64,000 nucleotides of DNA from Pseudoxanthomonas sp. Root65. GTDB taxonomy: Bacteria > Pseudomonadota > Gammaproteobacteria > Xanthomonadales > Xanthomonadaceae. The notes beneath the pieces were generated by a model. The model saw only the letters and a program-made list of their open reading frames with translations, ran no database searches and was not told the origin of the DNA. Shown piece after piece: positions 55,785 to 64,000 of this stretch (position 1 is its first letter; each line of letters opens with the position of its first letter). The position numbers were made by a program, and so were the translations under genes. Location: NCBI RefSeq assembly GCF_001427635.1, contig NZ_LMHA01000002.1:744001-808000 (forward strand). The letters are read 5' to 3'.

Positions 55785-55825
55785 GTTCCCGGTCGGGCGG
55801 CCGGACCTGCCGCCAGGGAACCGAA

Positions 55826-56347
55826 ATGAACGAACAACACGATTACGACGACGCTCAGGGCCATGCGCCCGAGTCCCCCGAGGCCGATGCCGCGCTGCTG
55901 GCCGAGCTGGAAACGCTGCGCAACGAGCTGGACCAGCTGCGCGCCACCACGCTGCTTGAGCGTGCCGACCTGGAAAACCAGCGCAAGCGCGTGGCCCGCG
56001 ACATCGAGCAGGCCCGCAAGTTCGCCAACGAACGCCTGCTGGGCGACCTGCTGCCGGTGTTCGACAGTCTCGACGCCGGCCTGGCGGCCGCGGGCACGGA
56101 GCCCAGTCCGTTGAAGGACGGGCTGGAACTGACCTTCAAGCAACTGCTCAAGGTCGCCGGCGACAACGGCCTGGTGCTGCTCGACCCCACCGGCGAAGCC
56201 TTCAACCCCGACCACCACCAGGCCATCAGCCAGGCCGACGCGCCCGACGCGGCGCCCGGCAGCGTGGTGCAGGTGTTCCAGAAGGGCTACGTGCTCAACG
56301 GCCGCCTGCTGCGTCCGGCGCTGGTCGTGGTGGCCAGGCACGACTGA
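55826..56347 (+). CDS. grpE: nucleotide exchange factor GrpE
   Basis: A 173-residue DnaK co-chaperone that releases ADP. An acidic N terminus ([19 protein letters not shown]) is followed by the long dimer-forming coiled coil ([29 protein letters not shown]). The beta-domain carries FNPDHHQAI and the end [20 protein letters not shown]. It follows hrcA by 41 nt. Confidence 0.97.
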   Translation: MNEQHDYDDAQGHAPESPEADAALLAELETLRNELDQLRATTLLERADLENQRKRVARDIEQARKFANERLLGDLLPVFDSLDAGLAAAGTEPSPLKDGLELTFKQLLKVAGDNGLVLLDPTGEAFNPDHHQAISQADAPDAAPGSVVQVFQKGYVLNGRLLRPALVVVARHD

Positions 56348-56364
56348 ACACCGTCGCGATAGCG

Positions 56365-56392
56365 CTTGAACCGCGCCATCGCATCCCTATAT
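56365..56392 (+). promoter_or_regulatory. sigma-32-like heat-shock promoter before dnaK
   Basis: CTTGAA (56365-56370), a 14-nt spacer, and CCCTATAT (56385-56392) fit the sigma-32 pattern (CTTGAAA, 11-15 nt, CCCCATNT) at most positions. It lies about 65 nt before the dnaK start, so dnaK can be induced independently of hrcA-grpE. Confidence 0.75.
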
Positions 56393-56457
56393 CGGGACCA
56401 TCCACCCGGCCGGGCGCCGGGTCCAACATCAGAATTTGCTAGGGAGCGAGATCCATC

Positions 56458-58380
56458 ATGGGCAAGATCATCGGCATCGACCTGGGCACGACCAACTCGT
56501 GCGTGGCGATCATGGACGGCGGCAAGGCCCGCGTCATCGAAAACTCGGAAGGCGACCGCACCACGCCCTCCATCGTGGCCTACACGAAGGACGGCGAAGT
56601 GCTGGTCGGCGCCTCGGCCAAGCGCCAGGCCGTGACCAATCCGAAGAACACCTTCTACGCGGTGAAGCGCCTGATCGGCCGCAAGTTCACCGACGCTGAA
56701 GTGAAGAAGGACCTGGACCTGGTCCCTTACGCCATCATCCCGCACGAGAACGGCGACGCCTGGGTGCAGACCTCCGACGGCAAGAAGCTGTCGGCGCAGG
56801 AAATCTCCGCGCGCATCCTGGAAAAGATGAAGAAGACGGCCGAAGCCTTCCTCGGCGAGACCGTCACCGAAGCCGTCATCACCGTGCCGGCCTACTTCAA
56901 CGACAGCCAGCGCCAGGCTACCAAGGACGCCGGCAAGATCGCCGGCCTGGACGTCAAGCGCATCATCAATGAACCCACCGCCGCCGCGCTGGCCTATGGC
57001 CTGGACAAGGGCGACGGCGGTGCCGACCGCAAGATCGTCGTCTATGACCTGGGCGGCGGCACGTTCGACGTGTCGATCATCGAGATCGCCAACGTCGACG
57101 GCGAGAAGCAGTTCGAAGTGCTGGCGACCAACGGCGACACCTTCCTGGGTGGCGAGGACTTCGACAAGCGCGTCATCGACTACCTCGTCGAGGAGTTCCA
57201 GAAGGACCAGGGCATCGACCTGCGCAAGGATCCGCTGGCCCTGCAGCGCCTGAAGGACGCGGCCGAGCGCGCCAAGATCGAGCTGTCCAGCTCGCAGCAG
57301 ACCGAAGTGAACCTGCCGTACGTGACGGCCGATGCCTCCGGTCCGAAGCACCTCAACATCAAGCTGACCCGCGCCAAGCTGGAGGCGCTGGTCGAAGACC
57401 TGGTGAAGAAGACCATCGAGCCGTGCCGCATCGCGCTGAACGATGCCGGCCTGCGTGCCAGCGACATCGGCGAGGTGATCCTGGTCGGTGGCCAGACCCG
57501 CATGCCGAAGGTGCAGCAGGCGGTGGCCGAGTTCTTCGGCAAGGAACCGCGCAAGGACGTCAACCCGGACGAAGCCGTGGCGCTGGGCGCCGCGATCCAG
57601 GGCGGCGTGCTGGCCGGCGACGTCAAGGACGTGCTGCTGCTCGACGTGACCCCGCTGTCACTGGGCATCGAAACGCTGGGCGGCGTGTTCACCAAGATCA
57701 TCGAGAAGAACACCACCATCCCGACCAAGGCCTCGCAGACCTTCTCCACCGCCGAGGACAACCAGTCCGCGGTGACGGTGCATGTGCTGCAGGGCGAGCG
57801 CGAACAGGCCCGCTTCAACAAGTCGCTGGCCAAGTTCGACCTGTCCGGCATCGAGCCGGCGCCGCGCGGCATGCCGCAGGTGGAAGTGTCGTTCGACATC
57901 GACGCCAACGGCATCCTGCACGTGTCGGCCAAGGACAAGAAGACCAACAAGGAACAGAAGGTCGAGATCAAGGCCGGTTCGGGCCTGTCCGAGGACGAGA
58001 TCGCGCGCATGGTCGCCGATGCCGAGGCGCACCGCGAGGAAGACAAGAAGTTCCAAGAGCTGGTGCAGACGCGCAACCAGGCCGACGGCCTGCTGCACGC
58101 CACCCGCAGCGCCATTACCGAGCATGGCAGCAAGGTGCCGGGTGATGTGATCGGTCGCGTCGAGGCCGCCATCGCCGAACTGGAAACGGCGATGAAGGGC
58201 GATGAGAAGGCGCAGATCGAAGCCAAGGCGAAGGCGCTGGAAGAAGCCGCCCAGTCGCTGTATGCGGCGGCGGCCTCGACCGAGCAGCCCGGTGGCGGTT
58301 CCGCCGGCGGCGGCTCGGCAGCGGCCGACGACGTGGTCGACGCGGAGTTCACCGAAGTGAAGGATGACAAGAAGCCGTGA
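56458..58380 (+). CDS. dnaK: chaperone protein DnaK (Hsp70)
   Basis: A 640-residue ATP-driven chaperone. The ATPase domain begins [20 protein letters not shown], the linker [17 protein letters not shown] is at about 385-401, the substrate-binding domain follows, and the C-terminal tail is [14 protein letters not shown], the conserved acidic end. It is preceded by a sigma-32-like promoter and followed by dnaJ after a 128-nt spacer that holds an inverted repeat. Confidence 0.98.
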   Translation: MGKIIGIDLGTTNSCVAIMDGGKARVIENSEGDRTTPSIVAYTKDGEVLVGASAKRQAVTNPKNTFYAVKRLIGRKFTDAEVKKDLDLVPYAIIPHENGDAWVQTSDGKKLSAQEISARILEKMKKTAEAFLGETVTEAVITVPAYFNDSQRQATKDAGKIAGLDVKRIINEPTAAALAYGLDKGDGGADRKIVVYDLGGGTFDVSIIEIANVDGEKQFEVLATNGDTFLGGEDFDKRVIDYLVEEFQKDQGIDLRKDPLALQRLKDAAERAKIELSSSQQTEVNLPYVTADASGPKHLNIKLTRAKLEALVEDLVKKTIEPCRIALNDAGLRASDIGEVILVGGQTRMPKVQQAVAEFFGKEPRKDVNPDEAVALGAAIQGGVLAGDVKDVLLLDVTPLSLGIETLGGVFTKIIEKNTTIPTKASQTFSTAEDNQSAVTVHVLQGEREQARFNKSLAKFDLSGIEPAPRGMPQVEVSFDIDANGILHVSAKDKKTNKEQKVEIKAGSGLSEDEIARMVADAEAHREEDKKFQELVQTRNQADGLLHATRSAITEHGSKVPGDVIGRVEAAIAELETAMKGDEKAQIEAKAKALEEAAQSLYAAAASTEQPGGGSAGGGSAAADDVVDAEFTEVKDDKKP

Positions 58381-58389
58381 TGGGTGATT

Positions 58390-58502
58390 CGGGATTCGTG
58401 ATTCGGAAAAGCGGAGCGCAAGCTCCGCTTCTTCCGTTCCCGTCCCGGTCCCAAGCCGTGTGCTCGCTTCTAACCATCCCGAATCCTGAATAACGAATCC
58501 CG
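58390..58502 (+). repeat. inverted repeat with inner hairpin between dnaK and dnaJ
   Basis: Outer arms CGGGATTCGTGATTC (58390-58404) and GAATAACGAATCCCG (58488-58502) pair with one mismatch, and GATTCGG (58400-58406) pairs with CCGAATC (58479-58485). Inside lies a strong hairpin AAGCGGAGC-GCAA-GCTCCGCTT (58409-58430). The right arm ends 6 nt before the dnaJ ATG, so folding would hide the dnaJ start region. Confidence 0.7.
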
Positions 58503-58508
58503 GCTTCC

Positions 58509-59630
58509 ATGAGCAAACGCGATTACTACGAAGTCCTGGGCGTGGCCCGCGACGCCAGCGACGAAGACCTGAAGAAGGCCTATCGCCGCTGCGCGATGAA
58601 ACACCACCCGGACCGCAATCCCGGCGACGCCGCGGCCGAGGCGGCGTTCAAGGAGTGCAAGGAGGCCTACGAGGTGTTGTCGGACGGTGCCAAGCGCCGT
58701 ACCTACGACGCCCACGGCCATGCCGCGTTCGAGCACGGCATGGGCGGAGGCGGCGGTCCCGGCGGTCCGGACATGGGCGACATTTTCGGCGACATTTTCG
58801 GCAACATCTTCGGTGGCGGCGGTGCGCGTGCTGCGCGTCGCGGCGCCGACGTCGGCTACGTGATGGAGCTGGACCTGGAAGAAGCCGTTGCCGGCGCCGA
58901 GAAGCGGATCGAGATCCCGTCGCTCGTCGCCTGCGAGCCCTGCAAGGGTTCGGGCTCGGCGGACGGCAGGGTCGAGACCTGCGGCACGTGCGGCGGTCGC
59001 GGCAACGTGCGCATGCAGCGCGGTATTTTCGCCATGCAGCAGGCCTGCCCGGCCTGCGGCGGTCGCGGTCAGACCATCAAGAACCCCTGCACCGAATGCC
59101 ATGGCGCCGGGCGCGTGGAAGAAGAGAAGGTCCTGTCGGTCAAGATTCCGGCCGGCGTGGACAACGGCGACCGCATCCGCCTGACCGGCGAAGGCGAGGC
59201 CGGCCCGCCCGGCACGCCGCCCGGCGACCTTTACGTGGAAGTGCGCGTGCGCGAGCACGACATCTTCCAGCGCGACGGCGACGACCTGCACTGCGAAGTG
59301 CCGATCCGCATTTCGCAGGCGGCACTGGGCGACACCGTGCGCGTGCCCACGCTGCGCGGCGAAGCCGAGATCCGCATCCCGGCCGAAACGCAGACCGGCA
59401 AGCTGTTCCGCCTGCGCGGCAAGGGCGTCAAGTCGGTGCGCAGCCGCAGCGAGGGCGATCTCTACTGCCGCGTGGTGGTGGAGACGCCGGTCAACCTGAC
59501 TCCCGAGCAGCGCGAGCTCCTGGAGAAGTTCGAAGCCACCTTCAGCGGCGACGAAGCACGCAAGCACTCGCCGAAGTCCGCGACGTTCCTCGATGGCGTC
59601 AAGGGGTTCTGGGATCGCATGACGTCCTGA
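58509..59630 (+). CDS. dnaJ: chaperone protein DnaJ
   Basis: A 373-residue Hsp40 that stimulates DnaK. The J domain has the HPD motif ([10 protein letters not shown], residues 34-43), then a Gly/Phe-rich linker ([20 protein letters not shown]), and four zinc-binding CxxCxGxG motifs: [24 protein letters not shown] and CTECHGAG. It has no obvious ribosome site, and the inverted repeat of the spacer ends 6 nt before the ATG. It is followed by a hairpin terminator. Confidence 0.98.
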   Translation: MSKRDYYEVLGVARDASDEDLKKAYRRCAMKHHPDRNPGDAAAEAAFKECKEAYEVLSDGAKRRTYDAHGHAAFEHGMGGGGGPGGPDMGDIFGDIFGNIFGGGGARAARRGADVGYVMELDLEEAVAGAEKRIEIPSLVACEPCKGSGSADGRVETCGTCGGRGNVRMQRGIFAMQQACPACGGRGQTIKNPCTECHGAGRVEEEKVLSVKIPAGVDNGDRIRLTGEGEAGPPGTPPGDLYVEVRVREHDIFQRDGDDLHCEVPIRISQAALGDTVRVPTLRGEAEIRIPAETQTGKLFRLRGKGVKSVRSRSEGDLYCRVVVETPVNLTPEQRELLEKFEATFSGDEARKHSPKSATFLDGVKGFWDRMTS

Positions 59631-59658
59631 GGTCCTGCCGGAGCCTGTCCTCCCGTCG

Positions 59659-59690
59659 ACGCCCGGTCTCTGCCGGGCGTCCTGCGTTCT
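59659..59690 (+). terminator. terminator after dnaJ
   Basis: Stem ACGCCCGG / CCGGGCGT with loop TCTCTG, 28 nt after the dnaJ stop, followed by CCTGCGTTCT; the U-run is weak. Confidence 0.6.
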
Positions 59691-59765
59691 GGGCAGCCGA
59701 ACCATTGCTAGGATGGTGCGTCGCCAGCCGGCGACCTACGCATATGGACAGGGAGGACGTGGGGA

Positions 59766-61661
59766 ATGCGCAAGCACTTGGGGAAGGTGGCCGGGGTCTG
59801 CCTGGTCGCGGCATCGGCACTGGCCGGCGCAACATCGGCGCAGACCGCCGAGGAGCGTCCGCTGCAGGTCGAGCATGAGCATGTCGCTTATGTCGTCGAC
59901 GCCGACGGCCGCTACGTGGAGACGCGCGAGACAGCGACCAGGGTGTTGAAGGAGGCTGCGCTGGAAGCGGCCAAGACCGCGTCGGTCGGCTACAGCACCA
60001 GTATCCAGAAGGCCGAGGTGGTGGCGGCCTATACACTCAAGGCGGACGGTCGCAAGGTCGTGGTGCCGCCCGGCAACTATCAGGTTCAGTCCGCAGCTGG
60101 GCACGAAGGCGACTCGCCTGTGTACTCCGACAACACCACGCTGACGGTGGTGTTCCCCGATCTGGCAGTCGGCGACACCACCGTGTTCGCCTACAGGTTG
60201 ACCGCCCTGCAGCCGATGTTTCCGGGCCAGTTCTCGGTGATCGAGAATTTCAATCCCGCCCAATACTACGGCGACGTGAAGATCACGCTGGACGCGCCGG
60301 CCACGGTGCAGGCCGGCCACCAGTCCTGGCAGATGCAGGAAAGCAAGCGCGAGCGCGACGGCCGTCGCGTGATCGAGTGGCGATGGCGCAACCGCACGCC
60401 AGTGCCTCGCGAAAGCTTGCGCGACAGCGTGTACAACCCCGAGCGCTATCCCGGCTACGCCTATTCCACGTTTCGCGACTATGCGCAGATCGCGCAGGCG
60501 TACGGCGGTCCGGCGAACGCGAAGGCGGTACCGACGCCGCGCATCCGCACGCTGGCCGACGAGATCGCCGGCGACGCGCGCGAACCGCGCGAGACCGCCA
60601 AGCGTCTTTACGAATGGGTGTCGCGCAACATCACCTACGCGGGCAACTGCATCGGCCTGGGTGCCGTCGTGCCGCGCGACCTGGACCAGGTGCTGGACAA
60701 CCGCATGGGAGACTGCAAGGACCACGCCACGCTGTTGCAGGCGTTGCTGGCCGCCAGGGGTATCTCGAGCACGCAGGCCCTGATCAACGCCGGTGGCACC
60801 TACACGCTGCCCAGGGTACCGGTGGCATCGGTGGTCAACCACGTCATCACTTACATCCCAAGCCTCGACTTGTACGCCGATTCCACCGCGGCCACCGTGC
60901 CTTTCGGGTCTTTGCCGAACGGATCCGCGGGCAAGCCGGTGCTGTTGGTGGAGGGTCATCACGAAGGCGCATCGACGCCGTTGCGTGAAGCCGGCCGCGA
61001 TGGCCAGAAGCTGCGCACGACGGTGCGGATCGCCGCCGACGGCTCGGTCAACGGCAGCCAGCAGGTGGAGCTGAGCGGCAGGCTGGCGGTAATGGCACGC
61101 GACCAGTTCCGCGAGCTGCCCCCGGCCGAGGCAGGCAAGATGGTGCGCCGCTACTTCGAGCGCATGGCGCTTCGCGCCGACGGCACGGTGCGATATCCCG
61201 ACGCCCGCCCGCTGCAGGACGACTTCAGCATCGACGCGGACTTCGAGGTCGCGCGCATGCTGCCGGCGTCGGGTGGCCTGCAAACGCAGCCCTGGTTCAT
61301 CAGCTACGCGCCGATAGCGAGCATCGTGGCGCGCAACCTCGGGAGCGTCGACCAGCCGGCGGGCGAGAGCGGCTGCGGTGGCATCTACTCGGAGGAGGAG
61401 TACATGATCGAACTGGCCCCCGGTATGCGCATCGCCTCGCTGCCCGGCAATGTGGATGTCGAGGAGGGCAACGTCGCTTTCCGCGCGACCTACCGGCGCG
61501 AAGGCAACCGTATCCACATCAACCGCCGGCTGGACGACCGCACGCCAGGCCCTGTCTGCTCGCCGGAGTACAACACCGCGTACGCACGGACGATGCAGAA
61601 GATCCTCCCCGGCCTGCGCGAGCAGATCGTCTATCTGGCTGCGGATGTCCGTGCCGACTGA
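59766..61661 (+). CDS. exported DUF3857/transglutaminase-like protein
   Basis: A 631-residue protein with a signal peptide (KVAGVCLVAASALAGATSAQ). After an N-terminal DUF3857 beta domain (about 30-250: DGRYVETRETATRV, DLAVGDTTVFAYRLTA), a transglutaminase-like core follows with the Cys-His-Asp triad: MGDCKDHATLLQAL (Cys about 318), VVNHVITYIPSLDLYADST (His about 360). A C-terminal DUF-like beta domain completes it. Such proteins occur in cell-envelope clusters of xanthomonads and their role is unknown. Its end overlaps the start of the prephenate dehydrogenase gene by 17 nt. Confidence 0.88.
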   Translation: MRKHLGKVAGVCLVAASALAGATSAQTAEERPLQVEHEHVAYVVDADGRYVETRETATRVLKEAALEAAKTASVGYSTSIQKAEVVAAYTLKADGRKVVVPPGNYQVQSAAGHEGDSPVYSDNTTLTVVFPDLAVGDTTVFAYRLTALQPMFPGQFSVIENFNPAQYYGDVKITLDAPATVQAGHQSWQMQESKRERDGRRVIEWRWRNRTPVPRESLRDSVYNPERYPGYAYSTFRDYAQIAQAYGGPANAKAVPTPRIRTLADEIAGDAREPRETAKRLYEWVSRNITYAGNCIGLGAVVPRDLDQVLDNRMGDCKDHATLLQALLAARGISSTQALINAGGTYTLPRVPVASVVNHVITYIPSLDLYADSTAATVPFGSLPNGSAGKPVLLVEGHHEGASTPLREAGRDGQKLRTTVRIAADGSVNGSQQVELSGRLAVMARDQFRELPPAEAGKMVRRYFERMALRADGTVRYPDARPLQDDFSIDADFEVARMLPASGGLQTQPWFISYAPIASIVARNLGSVDQPAGESGCGGIYSEEEYMIELAPGMRIASLPGNVDVEEGNVAFRATYRREGNRIHINRRLDDRTPGPVCSPEYNTAYARTMQKILPGLREQIVYLAADVRAD

Positions 61662-62808
61662 ACCTGCCGGTTCGCAGGACGGCGCTGGGGCATTGAACCT
61701 ACCCCAGCGCCCGTTGGTGGGCATCGTCGGCAGCGCCGGCGCCTATGGCCGCTGGCTGCAGTCGTTCTTCCGTACCCGGATGGGGCTGACGGTCATCGGC
61801 CACGACCCGGCGGATGCGCAGTCCGTCGACGAAGCGGAACTGGTCCGGCGCGCGGACGTGCTGGTGTTCTCCGCCCCGATCCGCCATACCGCCGCGGTGA
61901 TCGACCGGTACACCGGTCTGGCGAACGGCCACGAGGCAGGCAAGCTCTGGCTCGACGTTACCTCCATCAAGACCACGCCCGTGGCGGCCATGCTGCGTTC
62001 GCAGGCGGAGGTCGTCGGCCTGCACCCGATGACCGCGCCCCCGAAGGCGCCGACCCTGAAGGGCAGGGTGATGGTGGTGAGCGAGGCGCGGCTGCAGCTC
62101 TGGCGACCGTGGGTGGCGGAGCTGCTCGCGGCGCTTGAAGCCGAAAGCGTGCATGCCACGCCCGAACAGCACGACAGGGTGATGGCGTTGGTGCAGGCGA
62201 TGGTGCACGCGACGCACCTGGCGCAGGCCGGCGTCCTGCGCGGGCAGGCCCTGCAGGTCGGCGACCTGGCCGCGGTGATGCCGTTCCGGTCGGCCTCCTT
62301 CGAGATGGACGCCGCGATCATCGCGCGCATCCTGTCGCTCAATCCGGCGATCTACGAAGACATCCAGTTCGGCAATCCGCATGCGGGCGCCGTGCTGCAG
62401 GCGCTGGGTGGGCAGATCAGCCGGATGGCGGCGCTGGTGCGCGACGGCAGCGACGCCGCGCGTGCCGCCTTCCGCGACGAATTCCTGCGCGACAACCGCG
62501 TCGCCATCGGCGAGGTGGCGTTGGCCGAAGGCAACTACAGCTACGAGCGGATCGGGTATCTGCTGGCCGATCTCGCGGCCGGCGAGGCGCTCAGCGTGCA
62601 CCTGCCGGAGGACCGGCCGGGCTCGTTGCGCGCGCTGCTGCACGTGTTCGAGCGGCATGCGGTGAGCCTGTCATCGATCCACTCCTCGCGCACGCCCGAA
62701 GGCGAGGTGCATTTCCGGATCGGATTCGATGCCGGCGTGGACCTGGAGGCGCTGCGACGCGCGGTGGAGGAGATTGCCGCACGGCAGCTGGGGCGTGTTC
62801 TGGCCTGA
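61645..62808 (+). CDS. tyrA: prephenate dehydrogenase with ACT domain
   Basis: A 387-residue enzyme oxidising prephenate to 4-hydroxyphenylpyruvate in tyrosine synthesis. The NAD motif appears as VGIVGSAGAYGRWLQSFF near residue 25-42, the helical dimer domain contains GLHPMTAPPKAP and ALVQAMVHATHL, and a C-terminal ACT domain (LPEDRPGSLRALLHVFERHAVSLSSIHS) suggests feedback control. The ATG at 61645 overlaps the upstream gene by 17 nt; a GTG at 61651 would be a shorter alternative. There is no chorismate mutase part. Confidence 0.9.
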   Translation: MSVPTEPAGSQDGAGALNLPQRPLVGIVGSAGAYGRWLQSFFRTRMGLTVIGHDPADAQSVDEAELVRRADVLVFSAPIRHTAAVIDRYTGLANGHEAGKLWLDVTSIKTTPVAAMLRSQAEVVGLHPMTAPPKAPTLKGRVMVVSEARLQLWRPWVAELLAALEAESVHATPEQHDRVMALVQAMVHATHLAQAGVLRGQALQVGDLAAVMPFRSASFEMDAAIIARILSLNPAIYEDIQFGNPHAGAVLQALGGQISRMAALVRDGSDAARAAFRDEFLRDNRVAIGEVALAEGNYSYERIGYLLADLAAGEALSVHLPEDRPGSLRALLHVFERHAVSLSSIHSSRTPEGEVHFRIGFDAGVDLEALRRAVEEIAARQLGRVLA

Positions 62809-62841
62809 TGCGTGCGTCGCGCGCAGGATCGGGGAAATGAA

Positions 62842-62886
62842 AGTAAATCCGTTTACTCGACAACTGTGACATGACGGGCCTAGCAT
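62842..62886 (+). promoter_or_regulatory. promoter and 16-bp palindrome before the GAF-EAL gene
   Basis: AGTAAA-TCCG-TTTACT (62842-62857) is a perfect inverted repeat. It runs into TCGACA (62857-62862), which with an 18-nt spacer and TAGCAT (62881-62886) forms a good sigma-70 promoter, so a regulator could bind directly over the -35 region. Confidence 0.5.
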
Positions 62887-62946
62887 CGGATCCATCGGGG
62901 CGCACGCGCTGACGCTCCCCATCATCATCCTCAAGGAGTGACGGAG

Positions 62947-64000
62947 ATGGCCCGCGACAACAGACTGGTCCCACTTTCGTCGGTGCGTTCGCCGGTGCCC
63001 GCGATGGCCGAAGCGGACGCAGTCGCGCTGTTGACGCGCATTGTGGCGGCGCAGAGCGAGATTGCAGCCGCTGGCCCCGACCCGCAGGACGTCGTCGATG
63101 CCATCACGTGCCGCGCACAGGAACTGACGCGATCGGCCGGTGCCGTGCTGGAGATACGCGACGGCGATCAGATGCGCTACTGGTCGGCCAGCGGCATCGC
63201 GGCCAACCAGGTCGGCCTGCTGATGCCGGCGAAGGGCAGTCTTTCCGGGCGTTGTCTGGAGGAAGGACGCGTATTGCGCTGCGACGACAGCGAGACCGAC
63301 CCGCGCGTCAATCGCGAGGCCTGTCGCAACGTGGGCCTGCGCTCGATGCTGGTGGCGCCGCTGTACTTCCGTCGCCAGGCCGTAGGCGTACTCAAGGTGG
63401 TCTCGACCGTGCCTGGCGCGTACGGCGACACCGATCAGCGCACGCTCGAACAGTTGAGCGCGTTGGTCGCGGCCAGCCTCTACAAGGCGATCGAGCACGC
63501 GCAGATGCGCGCGGCGCTCGAACACAGGAAAGGTCAGGGCGAGCGCGAGCGCCAGCAGTCGCAGGAAGCGCGCACGCGCCTGGAGGCGGTGCTGGAAGCA
63601 GGGCAGATGAGCGCCGCGCTGCAGCCCATCGTGCGGCTCAGCGACGGCGCGATCGTCGGCTACGAAGCGTTGGCGCGGTTTCCAGTGGAGTACGACATGT
63701 CCACCGTGCGATGGTTCGAGGAGGCCGCTCGCCATGGCATGAGCATCCAGCTCGAACTGGCGGCGGTGCGGACTGCACTTGCCCATCTGGGAAGCGTCCC
63801 GAACGATGCCTACCTCGCCCTCAACGTGTCACCGGAAACCGCCTGCAGCGATGCGCTGACATCGCTGCTGCAAGCGCACCAGCCGCATCGCCTGGTGCTG
63901 GAGATCACCGAGCACACGCCCGTGGAGGACTACGGGCAACTCAATCTCCGCCTGGCCGCCCTGCAGGCGCTGGGCACGCGCATCGCGGTGGACGATACCG
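62947..64000 (+). CDS. GAF-EAL domain protein (c-di-GMP phosphodiesterase), 3' end missing
   Basis: About 351 residues are in the window and the frame continues past its edge. A GAF sensor domain (about residues 30-180: LTRSAGAVLEIRDGDQMRYWSASGI, LVAPLYFRRQAVGVLKVVS) is followed by a short linker helix rich in Gln/Arg. An EAL domain starting ALQPIVRLSDGAIVGYEALARF then begins, with the EAL catalytic glutamate in YEALARF and NVSPET. There is no GGDEF domain in the part seen, so it probably only degrades cyclic di-GMP. A strong ribosome site AAGGAG lies 8 nt before the ATG. Confidence 0.9.
   Translation, partial: MARDNRLVPLSSVRSPVPAMAEADAVALLTRIVAAQSEIAAAGPDPQDVVDAITCRAQELTRSAGAVLEIRDGDQMRYWSASGIAANQVGLLMPAKGSLSGRCLEEGRVLRCDDSETDPRVNREACRNVGLRSMLVAPLYFRRQAVGVLKVVSTVPGAYGDTDQRTLEQLSALVAASLYKAIEHAQMRAALEHRKGQGERERQQSQEARTRLEAVLEAGQMSAALQPIVRLSDGAIVGYEALARFPVEYDMSTVRWFEEAARHGMSIQLELAAVRTALAHLGSVPNDAYLALNVSPETACSDALTSLLQAHQPHRLVLEITEHTPVEDYGQLNLRLAALQALGTRIAVDDT

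Overview
This window (about 67% G+C by eye) looks like the chromosome of a gammaproteobacterium in the family Xanthomonadaceae/Lysobacteraceae, near Pseudoxanthomonas, Lysobacter or Xanthomonas. Three things point there. The tmRNA tag peptide reads ANDDNYALAA. Housekeeping genes sit in the order expected for this group (smpB, ratA, rnfH, bamE, fur, recN, hrcA, grpE, dnaK, dnaJ). A GTGGGAGCGACGTnAGTCGCGA palindromic repeat recurs in intergenic spaces. No tRNA, rRNA, insertion sequence, prophage or CRISPR array was seen. Most of the window is ordinary core chromosome with a few accessory islands.

Layout. 1-1.75 kb: tetR and the start of an RND efflux operon, leaving the left edge. 2.0-11 kb: large NAD-glutamate dehydrogenase, an exported protein, NAD kinase, a 5'-nucleotidase and two uncharacterised proteins. 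11-22.7 kb, all on the minus strand: a catabolic cluster taking kynurenine to 2-oxo-hex-3-enedioate (kmo, kynU, ACMSD, 3-hydroxyanthranilate dioxygenase, aminomuconate deaminase, a semialdehyde dehydrogenase, a carbonic anhydrase and an atypical SDR). It is interrupted by an MNT/HEPN toxin-antitoxin-like pair and followed by sbcB and two DUF genes. 22.8-25.5 kb: asnS with three small downstream genes. 25.6-29 kb: iscA-like, rpsF-rpsR-rplI, dnaB. 29.8-34 kb: alr, phr and a wax-ester-synthase-like acyltransferase. 34-37.3 kb: OmpA-family lipoprotein and tex.

37.3-40.8 kb: a divergent pair that looks like exported MurNAc metabolism, namely NamZ (DUF1343) and a 696-residue MurQ-like SIS protein with a signal peptide. 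40.8-44.4 kb: a giant polytopic patatin-like protein. 44.6-46 kb: a SnoaL-like protein, an AraC-type regulator and an OsmC-like protein. 46.0-50.1 kb: a tightly overlapping four-gene operon (DUF3348, DUF802/MotA-like, OmpA/MotB-like, DUF2894). It has the parts of a proton-driven stator with a long cytoplasmic tail, as in ZorA/ZorB of Zorya defence, but with different partner genes. This is the best candidate for an undescribed system here.

50.2-59.6 kb: ssrA and smpB, ratA, rnfH, bamE, fur, recN, and the hrcA-grpE-dnaK-dnaJ heat-shock cluster with a sigma-32-like promoter before dnaK. 59.7-64 kb: a DUF3857/transglutaminase protein overlapping a prephenate dehydrogenase, then the start of a GAF-EAL cyclic-di-GMP phosphodiesterase leaving the right edge.
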